From the NCBI RefSeq assembly GCF_030137545.1, contig NZ_JARUVL010000007.1:1-64000 (forward strand): a stretch of 64,000 bases of DNA. The letters are read 5' to 3'. The notes below the pieces were generated by a model. That model was not told where the DNA came from. It was given only the letters and a program-made list of their open reading frames with translations, and did not search any database. This stretch comes from Virgibacillus sp. LDC-1 (GTDB lineage: Bacteria > Bacillota > Bacilli > Bacillales > Amphibacillaceae). The translations under genes and the position numbers were made by a program. This document shows, piece after piece, positions 32,734-42,027 of this stretch (its first letter is position 1; each line of letters opens with the position of its first letter).

Positions 32734-35631
32734 ATGGAAAGCTTACTCAGAAATCTAGAAGACTCCTTGCGTAAGGGTTTTATTAATAAGCATTATGGAA
32801 AATCCGAAACATACAAACCGAAGCTTTTAATTAATAACACCAAAGAAAATGAAGATGTTTTGTCATCAATAGTTGAAGAGATGACCAGCTGCAACTCCTT
32901 TATTTTTTCGGTTGCTTTTATTACGGAAAGTGGGCTTGCAACATTAAAGTCACATCTATTAGACCTGAAGAGAAAAGGAATTAAAGGGCGGATCCTAACA
33001 TCAACATTTTTGAATTTTAATCAGCCGAAAATTTTCAAAGAATTAATGAAAATTACAAACGTAGAAGTAAGATTAACTAAACGGGAAGGTTTTCATTCTA
33101 AGGGTTATATATTCGAGCATGAAAACTATTATTCTTTGATTGTGGGAAGTTCAAACCTTACTGCTCAAGCGTTAAAGGTGAATTATGAATGGAATGTGAG
33201 GCTAACTTCTTATGTGGATGGCGAGATCATTAACCATTTCAAAAACCAATTTGAAGATGTTTGGAATGAAGCAACACCATTAACTGATGAGTGGATTAAA
33301 TCGTATGAAGAAGTATATAAGCCTGTTGAGTATCAAGCTGCAGCTAAAATAATTGAACTGCCCGCAGATTATGACGTTAATCCTTTAAAAGCGGCAATCA
33401 GTATAAAGCCGAATAAAATGCAAACAGCAGCGTTGGAAGAAATACAACAAGTAAGAGAAGAAGGACATGATAAAGGACTTGTCATTTCGGCAACTGGTAC
33501 CGGAAAAACGTATTTAGCAGCGTTTGACGTGCGTCGTGTTGCTCCAAAGAGAATGCTGTTTGTCGTACATAGAGAACAAATTTTACATAAAGCGAAGTCA
33601 GATTTTCAACGCGTTATGGGAGGGCTTAGTAAAGATTTTGGTATTTTGTCTGGAACGCATAAACAAATGGATGCAAAGTATTTATTTACGACCATACAAA
33701 CCATTTCTAAACAGGAGACTTTAGCGCAATTTAACCGAGAGGAATTTGATTATATTTTAGTTGACGAGGTCCATAAAGCAGGAGCGGCTTCGTACCTAAG
33801 AGTATTGGATTATTTTAAGCCGGTTTTCTTATTAGGGATGACGGCGACACCTGAGCGGACGGATGATTTTAATATATATGAACTGTTTGATTACAACATT
33901 GCTTATGAGATTCGGTTACAAGAAGCGCTAGAGGAAGATATGCTTTGTCCGTTTCATTATTTTGGCGTCACAGATATGGAGTACAACGGGGAGATAATTG
34001 ACGATACAGCGATTTTATCAAAACTCGTCACAGATGAGCGAGTAGAACATATTCTTGATAAGCTCGATTACTATGGACATTCAGGTGACTGTGTAAAAGG
34101 GTTAATGTTTTGTAGTCGAAAAGAGGAAGCGGTAAAGCTGTCTGATGCCTTAAACAAGAGAGGGTATCGAACGGTTGCTTTAACAGGAGATCATTCGCAA
34201 GAGGAGCGTATGCACCAGGTTGATCGGTTGGAAAATGGTTATTTAGACTATATTTTAACCGTGGATATTTTCAATGAGGGGATTGATATCCCAAGCATTA
34301 ATCAAGTTGTGATGTTAAGGCAAACACAATCAAGTATCATCTTCATTCAGCAATTAGGGCGTGGTCTTCGTAAACATGACTCTAAGGATTTTGTGACCGT
34401 TATTGATTTCATCGGGAACTATAAAAACAACTATCTAATTCCAATCGCGCTTTCTGGAGATAGGTCGCAAAACAAGGATAATATACGAAGACAAGCTACG
34501 GAAGCAAGCTATATTAAAGGCGTATCGACGATCAACTTTGAAGAGATTGCTAAAAAACAGATATTTAAGTCAATCAATGCGAGTAATTTAACAGCTATGA
34601 AAGTGTTTCGCGACGCTTACATGGAGCTTAAAAACCGACTTGGCAGAATACCGTTTTTACATGATTTTATTACAAATCATTCCCTTGATCCCGTAGTTAT
34701 TGCAGATAAATTTAAAAACTACTATGCTTTTCTGTTAAAAATGAATGAAAATGTTTCTGCTATAAAAGCATATGAAAACTGTGTTTTAACGATGTATTCT
34801 TCGGAAGTATTAGATGGTAAGCGAAAACATGAGCTTATATTGATTAAAATGTTACTTGAACAAGGAACGGTTACTTCTAAAGAATACTATCAAGGGCTAG
34901 AAGAAGCAGGTTGTATAGTTGATGATCAGACAATAGAGTCTGTAATGCGTATATTTGACTTGTCCTTTTTTACACAAACAGATCAAAAAAAGTATGGCGG
35001 CAAACCTATTATTGAGTTTCCTAATGACAACACGTATTCCTTTAATAATGAAATTAATCAAAGTCTACAAACTAACCCCTTATTTAAAGACTTAATCATT
35101 GATGTGGTCAAGAGCGGATTTGAACGAAACAAAAAATATAGCTCTGGGGAACGACTAACACGTTATGAGAAATACACGAGAAAAGATGCGTGTAAACTTT
35201 TAAATTGGAAGAATGATGAAAGCGGAACGATATTTGGATATAAACCAAAGTATCAAACTTGTCCAATCTTTGTGACTTATCATAAAAATGATGAAGTAGA
35301 AGCAAGCGTTGATTATGGAGATGAATTTATAAGTCCAGAGGTATTTAAATGGTATACCCGAAGTAAAAGAACCTTAGCATCAGAAGAGGTAAAAAAGATC
35401 ATTTATGCAGAAGAAACGAACATGACGCTTCAGCTATTTGTAAAAAAAGATGATGATGAAGGCAGTGGGTTTTATTATCTAGGTAACATGCTTCCTGACA
35501 AGGATACTGTCGAGCAGGATAAAATGCTAGATAAAAACGGAAAACAAATTCCAGTTGTCCATATGAATATGATTTTAGATAAGCCGATTGATCATAAGCT
35601 GTATCATTATATCGTGCATGGCGATGATTAG
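32734..35631 (+). CDS. PLD-nuclease / SF2 helicase fusion (DUF3427-type)
   Basis: A 965-residue multidomain protein. Residues about 30-190 are a phospholipase-D-type nuclease with one HKD-like motif: His121-Ser-Lys123 and GSSNLT at 138, with Glu in place of the usual Asp. Residues about 225-570 are a superfamily-2 helicase: ATGTGKT (253-259), DEVH (344-347), MTATPERTDD and QQLGRGLRKHDSKD. The rest (about 600-965) resembles DUF3427, with YSSGERLTRYEKYTRKDACKLL near its middle. Such proteins are thought to act on DNA ends or foreign DNA. It is paired with the NUDIX gene directly upstream. ATG 32734 has a modest GGTTGGTG site. Domain calls are firm; an antiphage role is a hypothesis. Confidence 0.87.
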   Translation: MESLLRNLEDSLRKGFINKHYGKSETYKPKLLINNTKENEDVLSSIVEEMTSCNSFIFSVAFITESGLATLKSHLLDLKRKGIKGRILTSTFLNFNQPKIFKELMKITNVEVRLTKREGFHSKGYIFEHENYYSLIVGSSNLTAQALKVNYEWNVRLTSYVDGEIINHFKNQFEDVWNEATPLTDEWIKSYEEVYKPVEYQAAAKIIELPADYDVNPLKAAISIKPNKMQTAALEEIQQVREEGHDKGLVISATGTGKTYLAAFDVRRVAPKRMLFVVHREQILHKAKSDFQRVMGGLSKDFGILSGTHKQMDAKYLFTTIQTISKQETLAQFNREEFDYILVDEVHKAGAASYLRVLDYFKPVFLLGMTATPERTDDFNIYELFDYNIAYEIRLQEALEEDMLCPFHYFGVTDMEYNGEIIDDTAILSKLVTDERVEHILDKLDYYGHSGDCVKGLMFCSRKEEAVKLSDALNKRGYRTVALTGDHSQEERMHQVDRLENGYLDYILTVDIFNEGIDIPSINQVVMLRQTQSSIIFIQQLGRGLRKHDSKDFVTVIDFIGNYKNNYLIPIALSGDRSQNKDNIRRQATEASYIKGVSTINFEEIAKKQIFKSINASNLTAMKVFRDAYMELKNRLGRIPFLHDFITNHSLDPVVIADKFKNYYAFLLKMNENVSAIKAYENCVLTMYSSEVLDGKRKHELILIKMLLEQGTVTSKEYYQGLEEAGCIVDDQTIESVMRIFDLSFFTQTDQKKYGGKPIIEFPNDNTYSFNNEINQSLQTNPLFKDLIIDVVKSGFERNKKYSSGERLTRYEKYTRKDACKLLNWKNDESGTIFGYKPKYQTCPIFVTYHKNDEVEASVDYGDEFISPEVFKWYTRSKRTLASEEVKKIIYAEETNMTLQLFVKKDDDEGSGFYYLGNMLPDKDTVEQDKMLDKNGKQIPVVHMNMILDKPIDHKLYHYIVHGDD

Positions 35632-35741
35632 ATGAAGAAATAAAGGGAATGAATGTGAAGGAGACTTGGAACAGTTAATCCTGGATATATTAAATTCGTT
35701 ATCACAAGCATCCCAAAACCCAATAAAAACTTAATCAATTA

Positions 35742-35769
35742 TCATCTTTATAAATTTCTTTCATATAAT
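35742..35769 (+). promoter_or_regulatory. Candidate sporulation (sigma-E type) promoter of cwlJ
   Basis: TCATCTT (35742-35748), 13 bp, then CATATAAT (35762-35769) resembles the sigma-E consensus KMATATT / CATANNNT. CwlJ is made in the mother cell in Bacillus, which fits. Confidence 0.4.
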
Positions 35770-35786
35770 TTTTAGAGGTGATAAAA

Positions 35787-36227
35787 ATGGCAAGAGTAGC
35801 ATATACAGATAATGATGTGAATTTAGTGGCGAGGATGATGCGGGCAGAGGCTGAAGGGGAAGGGCAGCTAGGAATGCTTATGGTTGGTAATGTAATTGTA
35901 AACCGATTAGTTGCTAATTGTGGAGATTTTAAAGATTTAAGGTCCATATACGATGTAATATTTCAAATACAGGGTGGCAATTACTCTTTTGAAGCTGTAC
36001 AAAAAGGGAATGTTTTTTACAACAGGGCGCGTGGTGTAGAAAAGAAGTTAGCTAAAAGAGTATTAGAATCCTGGAGACAGCATCCGTCCAAGTATGCACT
36101 TTGGTATTTTAATCCTTATGCTCCGTGTCCTCCTACATGGTACAATCAACCATTTACAGGACAATATAAACTACATTGCTTTTATGAACCGGAAGCAAAT
36201 ACATGTGAAGGTGTTTATATGGGCTAG
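35787..36227 (+). CDS. cwlJ: Spore cortex hydrolase CwlJ
   Basis: A 146-residue SleB/CwlJ-domain protein that degrades spore cortex peptidoglycan during germination. The N-terminal VNLVARMMRAEAEGEGQLGMLMVGNVIVNRL holds the catalytic Glu, and the C-terminal ALWYFNPYAPCPPTWYNQPFTGQYKLHCFYEP is nearly diagnostic of CwlJ. It lacks a signal peptide and the N-terminal binding domain of SleB, as CwlJ does. The ATG at 35787 follows AGAGGTG. The usual partner gene gerQ is not adjacent. This gene marks the organism as a spore former. Confidence 0.92.
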   Translation: MARVAYTDNDVNLVARMMRAEAEGEGQLGMLMVGNVIVNRLVANCGDFKDLRSIYDVIFQIQGGNYSFEAVQKGNVFYNRARGVEKKLAKRVLESWRQHPSKYALWYFNPYAPCPPTWYNQPFTGQYKLHCFYEPEANTCEGVYMG

Positions 36228-36248
36228 CCAATTAATGTTTTCAAAAAG

Positions 36249-36275
36249 AGCACCACCCATTCTAAGGGTGGTGCT
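36249..36275. terminator. Bidirectional terminator between cwlJ and hmp
   Basis: AGCACCACCC and GGGTGGTGCT form a perfect 10-bp stem. An A-rich flank on the left and TCCTTT on the right allow termination of both convergent genes. Confidence 0.85.
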
Positions 36276-36279
36276 TCCT

Positions 36280-37509
36280 TTACGCGGTTATATCTTCATT
36301 TGGTCCAAATATTTCAAAGTGGATGTCCGTATCATTGACGTTGCATTTCTTTAAATGTTGGTATGCTGCGCGCATGAAACCTTTAGGTCCACAAAAGTAA
36401 AAGGCTGCATCATTTGTTGGCAGAATAGACTGTAGCCATACTGCATCAATATGGCCTTCCTTATCACATTGATCTCCTTCACAAGGCTTATCATATACAA
36501 TGTAGCTTGTTACTTGTTTATGCGCTTTCGTAATTTCTATGACACGGTCTTTCATGGCATGGACTTTTGCGGATTGGGCTGCATGGATAAAAATCACTTC
36601 TCTATTTGGCTGGGTTTTGATCACGGATTCAAGCATACTCATCATCGGAGTTAAACCAACACCTCCACTCATTAGAATTAGTGGACGAGCGTCATCCTGA
36701 TCAAGAAAAAAGTCTCCTGCAGGCGCGCTAATTGGTACAGTGCTCCCCACTTCAACTTGTTCATGTAAATAAGTAGAAACGACTCCTGCTGGATAACCTG
36801 CCTTGCTATCTTCGCGTTTTACACTAATACGGTAGTAACCCGCGTCTGGTGCGGTAGACAAGCTGTATTGGCGTAGATGGGTGTATGGTTCACCAGCTAT
36901 TTCTGCTTTAACTGTAATATATTGTCCAGGTTTAAAGCTCGCAATCGCTTTTCCGTCAACAGGCTCAAGGTAGAAAGAAGTAATGACATCACTTTCTTTT
37001 ACCTTTTTTGTTACCTTGAAGCTACGAAAATCGATCCAGCCTCCTACTTCATTTAATGTTTTCTCATACATTTCTTTTTCTACACTAATAAATACATCAG
37101 CAATTACACCATACGCTTTTTCCCAGGCGTGTATGATGTCATCCGTCGCAGCATCGCCAAGCACATCTTTGATTGCTAGTAGCAAGTGCTTGCCAACAAT
37201 CGGGTATTGTTCTGGTTTAATGTTTAGGCTCTTATGCTTATGAGCAATTTGTTTTACAACTGGTAAAATATTTTCTAAATTATCGATGTTTGCTGCTGCA
37301 GCGTACACGGTATTTGCTAATGCCTTTGGTTGATCTCCCTTACGCTGATTTGTTTGATTAAAAATGTTTTTAAGTTCAGGGTGATTTCCAAGCATTAATT
37401 GATAAAAGCGTTTCGTAATTTCAGTTCCATGTGCTTCTAAAACAGGAACTGTTGCTTTAATAATATCCTTTGTTTGTTCATCTAACCCTACCGTAGTTTG
37501 CGTAGTCAT
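36280..37509 (-). CDS. hmp: Flavohaemoprotein (nitric oxide dioxygenase)
   Basis: A 409-residue enzyme converting nitric oxide and oxygen to nitrate. The globin part (1-150) has the proximal haem His in KQIAHKHKSLNI (about 92) and the B10 Tyr in ITKRFYQLM (about 36). It is followed by the FAD domain (LRQYSLSTAP) and the NAD domain (LMSGGVGLTPMMSML; FYFCGPKGFM). ATG 37509 follows AAAGGAG. It is divergent from an NsrR-type regulator, with a near-perfect NsrR operator between them, which indicates induction by nitrosative stress. Confidence 0.95.
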   Translation of the reverse strand: MTTQTTVGLDEQTKDIIKATVPVLEAHGTEITKRFYQLMLGNHPELKNIFNQTNQRKGDQPKALANTVYAAAANIDNLENILPVVKQIAHKHKSLNIKPEQYPIVGKHLLLAIKDVLGDAATDDIIHAWEKAYGVIADVFISVEKEMYEKTLNEVGGWIDFRSFKVTKKVKESDVITSFYLEPVDGKAIASFKPGQYITVKAEIAGEPYTHLRQYSLSTAPDAGYYRISVKREDSKAGYPAGVVSTYLHEQVEVGSTVPISAPAGDFFLDQDDARPLILMSGGVGLTPMMSMLESVIKTQPNREVIFIHAAQSAKVHAMKDRVIEITKAHKQVTSYIVYDKPCEGDQCDKEGHIDAVWLQSILPTNDAAFYFCGPKGFMRAAYQHLKKCNVNDTDIHFEIFGPNEDITA

Positions 37510-37532
37510 CTAAACACTCCTTTAGAAAATTA

Positions 37533-37557
37533 AAACATGTATTTTGAATACATGTTT
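37533..37557. promoter_or_regulatory. NsrR operator between hmp and nsrR
   Basis: AAACATGTATT and AATACATGTTT are perfect 11-bp arms around TTG, matching the ANATGYATTT-type half-sites of NsrR. It lies 24 bp upstream of the hmp start codon, in the hmp promoter region. Confidence 0.85.
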
Positions 37558-37647
37558 ATTGTATAATTAGGTAAACACTGTGACAATAGGGTAAGGGGCG
37601 ATTTATGTTACGATTATGTGAAGGGTATAAATAAGGAGCAGATAGGT

Positions 37648-38085
37648 ATGAATTTAAAAAAATATACAGATTATGGGTTACGTGTGTTGATATTTACAGG
37701 GTTGAAACAGGAAGGACAATTAGCAAGCATCAAAGAAATTTCCGCAGTCTATGGCATTTCAACGCACCATTTAGGAAAAATTGTCCATGAACTAACGAAG
37801 CTTGAGCTAATTGAAACGATTCGCGGCAGGAATGGAGGAATTCGCTTAGCAAAGCGACCTGAAGAAATGAATGTCGGTCGTATTGTACGCATGCTGGAGG
37901 GAGATTTCGATATATTAGAATGCTTCGATAAAGAAACAAACCATTGCATTATATCTCCTGGCTGTACTTTAAAGCATGCTTTAAATAAAGCGTTACACGC
38001 CTTTTTTCAAGTGCTTGATGATTACACGCTAAATGATTTAATTGAAAACGAACATGAATTGCGCGAGCTAATGGGGATAGAGTAA
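37648..38085 (+). CDS. nsrR: Rrf2-family nitric-oxide sensing repressor NsrR
   Basis: A 145-residue Rrf2 regulator. The winged helix (YTDYGLRVLIFTG; ISTHHLGKIVHELTKLELIETIRGRNGGIRLA) is followed by three cysteines, Cys92, Cys100 and Cys106, in the spacing used by NsrR to bind a nitric-oxide-sensitive [4Fe-4S] cluster. The ATG at 37648 follows AAGGAG. Divergent hmp and the intervening palindrome make the assignment firm. Confidence 0.92.
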   Translation: MNLKKYTDYGLRVLIFTGLKQEGQLASIKEISAVYGISTHHLGKIVHELTKLELIETIRGRNGGIRLAKRPEEMNVGRIVRMLEGDFDILECFDKETNHCIISPGCTLKHALNKALHAFFQVLDDYTLNDLIENEHELRELMGIE

Positions 38086-38143
38086 GGTTCTGCTAGAATA
38101 ATGTAGTGTATTTTATCTTAAGATAGAAAGAAGATGTACGTGA

Positions 38144-38179
38144 AAAGAGTGGTTTAATCTGATGGAAGTACCACTCTTT
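38144..38179. terminator. Hairpin between nsrR and the staygreen gene
   Basis: AAAGAGTGGT and ACCACTCTTT form a 10-bp stem between the converging genes; the T-tail is only part of the arm. It is probably a shared terminator. Confidence 0.65.
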
Positions 38180-38199
38180 GAGGATTGGTTTAACAAGCC

Positions 38200-38658
38200 T
38201 TAATCAAACATAGCATAATCCGAAAAACTTCCCCAATTTTCAACGGTATTAAGCTGCGGATAGGCTGAAAGAAATGAAACGAGAATCGGACAGGCATTGA
38301 GCTCAGGATGTGCGAAAAAGAATTGTTTATCGCCAAATCGGATTGCTGTTAAGGCAAGAGGTAATTCGCGTCTAAATATTTCATTCCGTTTTATGCTGGC
38401 TGCCGGATCATTGGTTAACCCATCTACATCCAAATAAGCATTATAAACGAGTATGCCATTGAATAGAGTCCATTCCCCGAGTACTTCATCCTTCGAAGGG
38501 TTGATTTTATCTTTCGCAAATCCCAGTCCAATCGTTAAAAAGAGCTCACCGGCAAGATCAGAATGAGTCAGCGTGTAGCGCCGATGGAAAACAGGTTCTG
38601 TAACCGTGACGCCTTCTCTCAATTCAACAAATAGCTTGTCAGGGTTAAATGCGGTCAA
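38200..38658 (-). CDS. Staygreen (SGR) family protein
   Basis: A 152-residue protein. FNPDKLFVELREGVTVTEPVFHRRYTLTHSDLAGELFLTIG and DEVLGEWTLFNG are the hallmarks of the bacterial staygreen homologues. In plants these proteins remove magnesium from chlorophyll, and some bacterial homologues reportedly have the same activity in vitro. The organism shows no sign of photosynthesis, so the natural substrate is unknown. The TTG start at 38658 has GGAAGTG upstream. It is a single gene, convergent with nsrR and divergent from the next gene. Confidence 0.82.
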   Translation of the reverse strand: MTAFNPDKLFVELREGVTVTEPVFHRRYTLTHSDLAGELFLTIGLGFAKDKINPSKDEVLGEWTLFNGILVYNAYLDVDGLTNDPAASIKRNEIFRRELPLALTAIRFGDKQFFFAHPELNACPILVSFLSAYPQLNTVENWGSFSDYAMFD

Positions 38659-38926
38659 GCGATCACTTCCTTTTATTTTTTCTACATACTATGCTTTATA
38701 AAAAGTTTAGATTACAAATCTGCATTCTTTAGCAAAGAGAAAAAGAGAGGGTAATGGCTCGTTTAACTACGAGCCAGTTTTGCGATTGTAGCCCTTTTTT
38801 GATTTAATAGGATTATGGTTATAATAGAACTTTTGCAAAAAAAACGAACGTCTAAACGCATTTCATAAAAAGCATTACGTATGTGTGGAAGAGCTTAATA
38901 GTGAAGGTATCCTGGGGGATGAGAAA

Positions 38927-39823
38927 GTGAAAAAGCGAAAAGGTTGGAGTGTGATCGTATTATTTGGAGTGTTCGTTGGTGTAGTTTTTTTTGGAATGAT
39001 ATTTCTAATCGAAGAAAGAAAGGATCCGCTGCTCAAAAGTGATGTGTTTGTGTTTCATGATATTAACATTCTGCATTGGTTTGAATTCACTAGTCGAGAA
39101 GGGAAATTATCGGGAAAGCTGTTTCAACAGGAAATCATCCAAAAACAAGAGGAATTGCCGTTTATGGAAGAAAAGGAATACGCTGTGATTGTGGAAACAA
39201 CCGAAAAAGGATATTTGTTGAAGGCTCAAAATGGGAAGGAAAGTAAGGTGTTTGATGCTTGGATCTCTGGAGAGAATCTGAAAGTTCAGAAGCAACGTAC
39301 AAAAGAATACAAAGTATATGAGTCGATGAATAAGAAAGAACGAGACGACCATGTGAAAGCATTGCAACATGATTTGGAAATTGGACTTGATCAAACGGAG
39401 TGGTTAGAAAAAAAACGTTTTGCACAATTTGTCTCAGAGGTTGAGAGTATTTATGGATACCTTTCCACTGCGGATAATGGATCCACGCAATTGTTCCTAA
39501 CAATCGACGAAGCACTTCTGCAAGGGGAAGTGACTGCTTCGCTTTCCGTGATAACAAAATCAAAAAGCGACAAAGATCAGTATGAAGAAAGGAAGTATAT
39601 CCTATATGGTATTACCGATGGGTTTATGGTAGAGTTCTATACTACTTTAGACGGAAAAGAAACCAAGTTAAAAGGCGAATTTTATGGGAATGCAAGTGGG
39701 TTTGATTTGTCATTTTGGACGACAAATGAAAAACTATCCTTTCATGCTGTATCAAAAGAAATGTTTCGTCAGCAATATAATACTTATAAATCAAAGACAT
39801 CTGGAACAAAGGAAGCACAGTAA
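38927..39823 (+). CDS. Membrane-anchored protein of unknown function
   Basis: An approximately 298-residue protein. A basic N-terminus (KKRKG) and one membrane helix (about 8-27) leave about 270 residues outside the cell. The outer part is rich in Lys, Glu and beta-strand patterns (LFLTIDEALLQGEVTASLSVIT; YILYGITDGFMVEFYTTLDG), without Cys or recognised catalytic motif. GTG 38927 is chosen because GGGGGATGAG lies just upstream; an in-frame GTG at 38885 has no RBS. No operon partner. It could be a small envelope lipoprotein-like factor, but I recognise no family. Confidence 0.7.
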   Translation: MKKRKGWSVIVLFGVFVGVVFFGMIFLIEERKDPLLKSDVFVFHDINILHWFEFTSREGKLSGKLFQQEIIQKQEELPFMEEKEYAVIVETTEKGYLLKAQNGKESKVFDAWISGENLKVQKQRTKEYKVYESMNKKERDDHVKALQHDLEIGLDQTEWLEKKRFAQFVSEVESIYGYLSTADNGSTQLFLTIDEALLQGEVTASLSVITKSKSDKDQYEERKYILYGITDGFMVEFYTTLDGKETKLKGEFYGNASGFDLSFWTTNEKLSFHAVSKEMFRQQYNTYKSKTSGTKEAQ

Positions 39824-39948
39824 GGATAATTTCTATCTCTAATCTCCACTTCCTGTTTGTACATGATGCACTTATTACGCTTTACCGTACAATCCTTTCG
39901 TTAGTTAACGAATAATTGAATGATCACGACATGCTTTTTTAAAATTAA

Positions 39949-39984
39949 GCGCCTTGCCATGTAGGCTCAAGGCGTTTATTCTTG
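39949..39984 (+). terminator. Rho-independent terminator upstream of mqo
   Basis: CGCCTTG and CAAGGCG arms followed by TTTATTCTTG; it ends the transcript of the preceding unknown gene. An inverted repeat TTCGTTA-GT-TAACGAA lies at 39897-39912 just before it. The 39985-40186 stretch holds a TATAAT at 40086-40091 (mqo -10) and no gene. Confidence 0.65.
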
Positions 39985-40186
39985 TTTTGAAATGATGGGA
40001 GGCTATATGGTATATATAAAATGGTTGTTTCGGTTATCATAGGAATATTTACTTGAAAAAAATGCTAGTAAACGATTATTTAAGGTATAATTAATTTAGA
40101 AAAGGTGTTTTTTAATTGAAGCGCCTTGTTTTTTGTGTCGTAGCAAGAGTGATTATTGTTCAAATATGGGGATAAGGAAGGTTGTC

Positions 40187-41683
40187 ATGGAGAAAAAAGA
40201 TGTTATCTTAATTGGCGCAGGAACGATGAGTGCAACATTGGGGTCGCTTTTAAAGGAACTAGCTCCGAATTGGGAAGTGAAGGTTTTTGAAAAACTGGCT
40301 AATGCCGGCGAAGAAAGCTCGAATGAATGGAACAATGCGGGTACAGGCCATGCAGCATTATGTGAACTAAATTATACGCCTGAGCAAGCGGATGGCTCGA
40401 TCGATATTACGAAGGCGGTCAAGGTCAATGAGCAATTCCAGCTATCAAGGCAGTTTTGGTCATATCTAGTGAACAGCAATCTTATTCAAAATCCACAAGA
40501 TTTTATTATGCCACTTCCACATATGAGTCTAGTTGAAGGAAAAGAGAATGTTGCTTATTTGAAAAAGCGTGTCGAAGCATTATCGAAAAATCCGTTATTC
40601 CAAGGGATGATGTTTTCCGATGATCCAGAAACACTACGGGAATGGATTCCGCTTGTTATGGAAGGGCGTACATCAGATGAACCGATTGCCGCAACGAAAA
40701 TGGATGCAGGTACGGATGTTAACTTTGGAGCGTTAACACGGACATTGTTTGACCATTTAAAACGCGAAGGTGTGACGGTAGACTATAATCATCATGTTGC
40801 GGATATCCGACGTACGGAAGATGATAAATGGGAAGTAGTCGTTCATGATATGGAACAGGCTAAAATCGAGCATCATATTGCAGACTTTGTCTTTATTGGC
40901 GCTGGTGGTGGCAGCCTGCCATTGCTACAAAAAACGGGAATTCCTGAATCAAAGCATATTGGCGGCTTTCCAGTTAGTGGTTTGTTTTTAGCTTGTAACA
41001 ATCCTGAACTCGTAGAACAGCATCATGCAAAGGTATATGGGAAAGCAAAGGTTGGTGCACCACCAATGTCTGTTCCACACCTTGATACACGTTTTATAGA
41101 TAATAAAAAAACATTGCTATTCGGCCCATTTGCAGGCTTTTCTCCAAAGTTTCTGAAGACGGGCTCGAATCTAGATTTAATCGGCTCTGTCAAACCGAAT
41201 AATGTGGTTACAATGCTAGCTGCAGGTGTAAAAGAGCTATCATTGACGAAATACTTAGTTCAGCAAGTTCTACTTTCACATGAACAGCGTATGAAGGAAT
41301 TACAGACCTTTATACCAACTGCGAAAAACGAGGACTGGGAAGTTGTGGAAGCAGGGCAGCGTGTCCAGGTAATTAAAGATACGGCATCTGGAAAAGGAAC
41401 ATTACAATTTGGGACCGAGGTTGTGCATGCAGCGGATGGTTCAATTGCAGCATTACTTGGTGCATCTCCGGGTGCCTCTACGGCGGTTCATGTTATGCTG
41501 GATGTCATCCAAAAATGCTTTCCAGAGCATGTACAAGCTTGGGAGACGAAAATCAAAGAAATGCTTCCTTCTTATGGTGAATCGCTTTCGGAAAACCCAA
41601 TGCTATTCCATGAAATTCATGCATTCACCGCACAAACGCTTGGTCTAGATCAAGGCGTACCCGAGGATCAAATCGTATCATAA
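40187..41683 (+). CDS. mqo: Malate:quinone oxidoreductase
   Basis: A 498-residue membrane-associated FAD enzyme oxidising malate to oxaloacetate and passing electrons to quinone. [22 protein letters not shown] at the N-terminus, [20 protein letters not shown], and [20 protein letters not shown] are diagnostic. The ATG at 40187 has AAGGAAGG upstream; the frame extends 18 codons further upstream without an RBS. Single gene with terminators on both sides. Confidence 0.95.
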   Translation: MEKKDVILIGAGTMSATLGSLLKELAPNWEVKVFEKLANAGEESSNEWNNAGTGHAALCELNYTPEQADGSIDITKAVKVNEQFQLSRQFWSYLVNSNLIQNPQDFIMPLPHMSLVEGKENVAYLKKRVEALSKNPLFQGMMFSDDPETLREWIPLVMEGRTSDEPIAATKMDAGTDVNFGALTRTLFDHLKREGVTVDYNHHVADIRRTEDDKWEVVVHDMEQAKIEHHIADFVFIGAGGGSLPLLQKTGIPESKHIGGFPVSGLFLACNNPELVEQHHAKVYGKAKVGAPPMSVPHLDTRFIDNKKTLLFGPFAGFSPKFLKTGSNLDLIGSVKPNNVVTMLAAGVKELSLTKYLVQQVLLSHEQRMKELQTFIPTAKNEDWEVVEAGQRVQVIKDTASGKGTLQFGTEVVHAADGSIAALLGASPGASTAVHVMLDVIQKCFPEHVQAWETKIKEMLPSYGESLSENPMLFHEIHAFTAQTLGLDQGVPEDQIVS

Positions 41684-41698
41684 CATAGAAAAAGAAAA

Positions 41699-41838
41699 GG
41701 ATGGCTCAATCTCCTACGGCAGAGAGCCATTCTTTTTTGTATGAAGAGCGTTAGCGGTTAGAATTTTCTGTTCTCTAAAAGTTTAAAGAATCAGCTCATA
41801 GAAAAGTATTGCTAGTTGCAATGCTTCTTTTTTGTTTT
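41699..41838 (+). terminator. Tandem terminators after mqo
   Basis: First hairpin: ATGGCTC/GAGCCAT with TTCTTTTTT (to 41738). Second: AAGTATTGC/GCAATGCTT with CTTTTTT (41804-41833). The rest of the gap to the adhesin (41839-42027) is very AT-rich and carries a possible AAAATG/CATTTT pair but no clear promoter. Confidence 0.8.
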
Positions 41839-42027
41839 TGATTTAAATAATTTGTAATGAAGCTTCATACTTTATGTCTATAATTGTAAGTCATAAAATG
41901 TCGAATGGTGAGCAAAAATACTCATTTTATCAAATTTTATGTCATTTTAATGTAATAATTGAAGCTTTGGTGATAATATGGAAAAAAATTTAATTTTTTT
42001 AAAAATTATTACAAGGGAGGTTAAAGT

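Noticed and set aside
38755-38776. TGGCTCGT/ACGAGCCA hairpin followed by GTTTT
   Set aside because: It looks like a terminator, but no plus-strand gene ends upstream of it and it lies upstream of the minus-strand staygreen gene, so its role cannot be assigned.
39994-40041. Eleven-codon ORF MVYIKWLFRLS preceded by GGGAGG
   Set aside because: The RBS is good but the ORF is too short and sits in a long AT-rich leader; nothing supports its expression.
41880-42000. Possible riboswitch (c-di-GMP type) before the adhesin
   Set aside because: Adhesin genes sometimes have such leaders, but none of the conserved c-di-GMP riboswitch elements is visible; only an AT-rich leader with a weak AAAATG/CATTTT pair.
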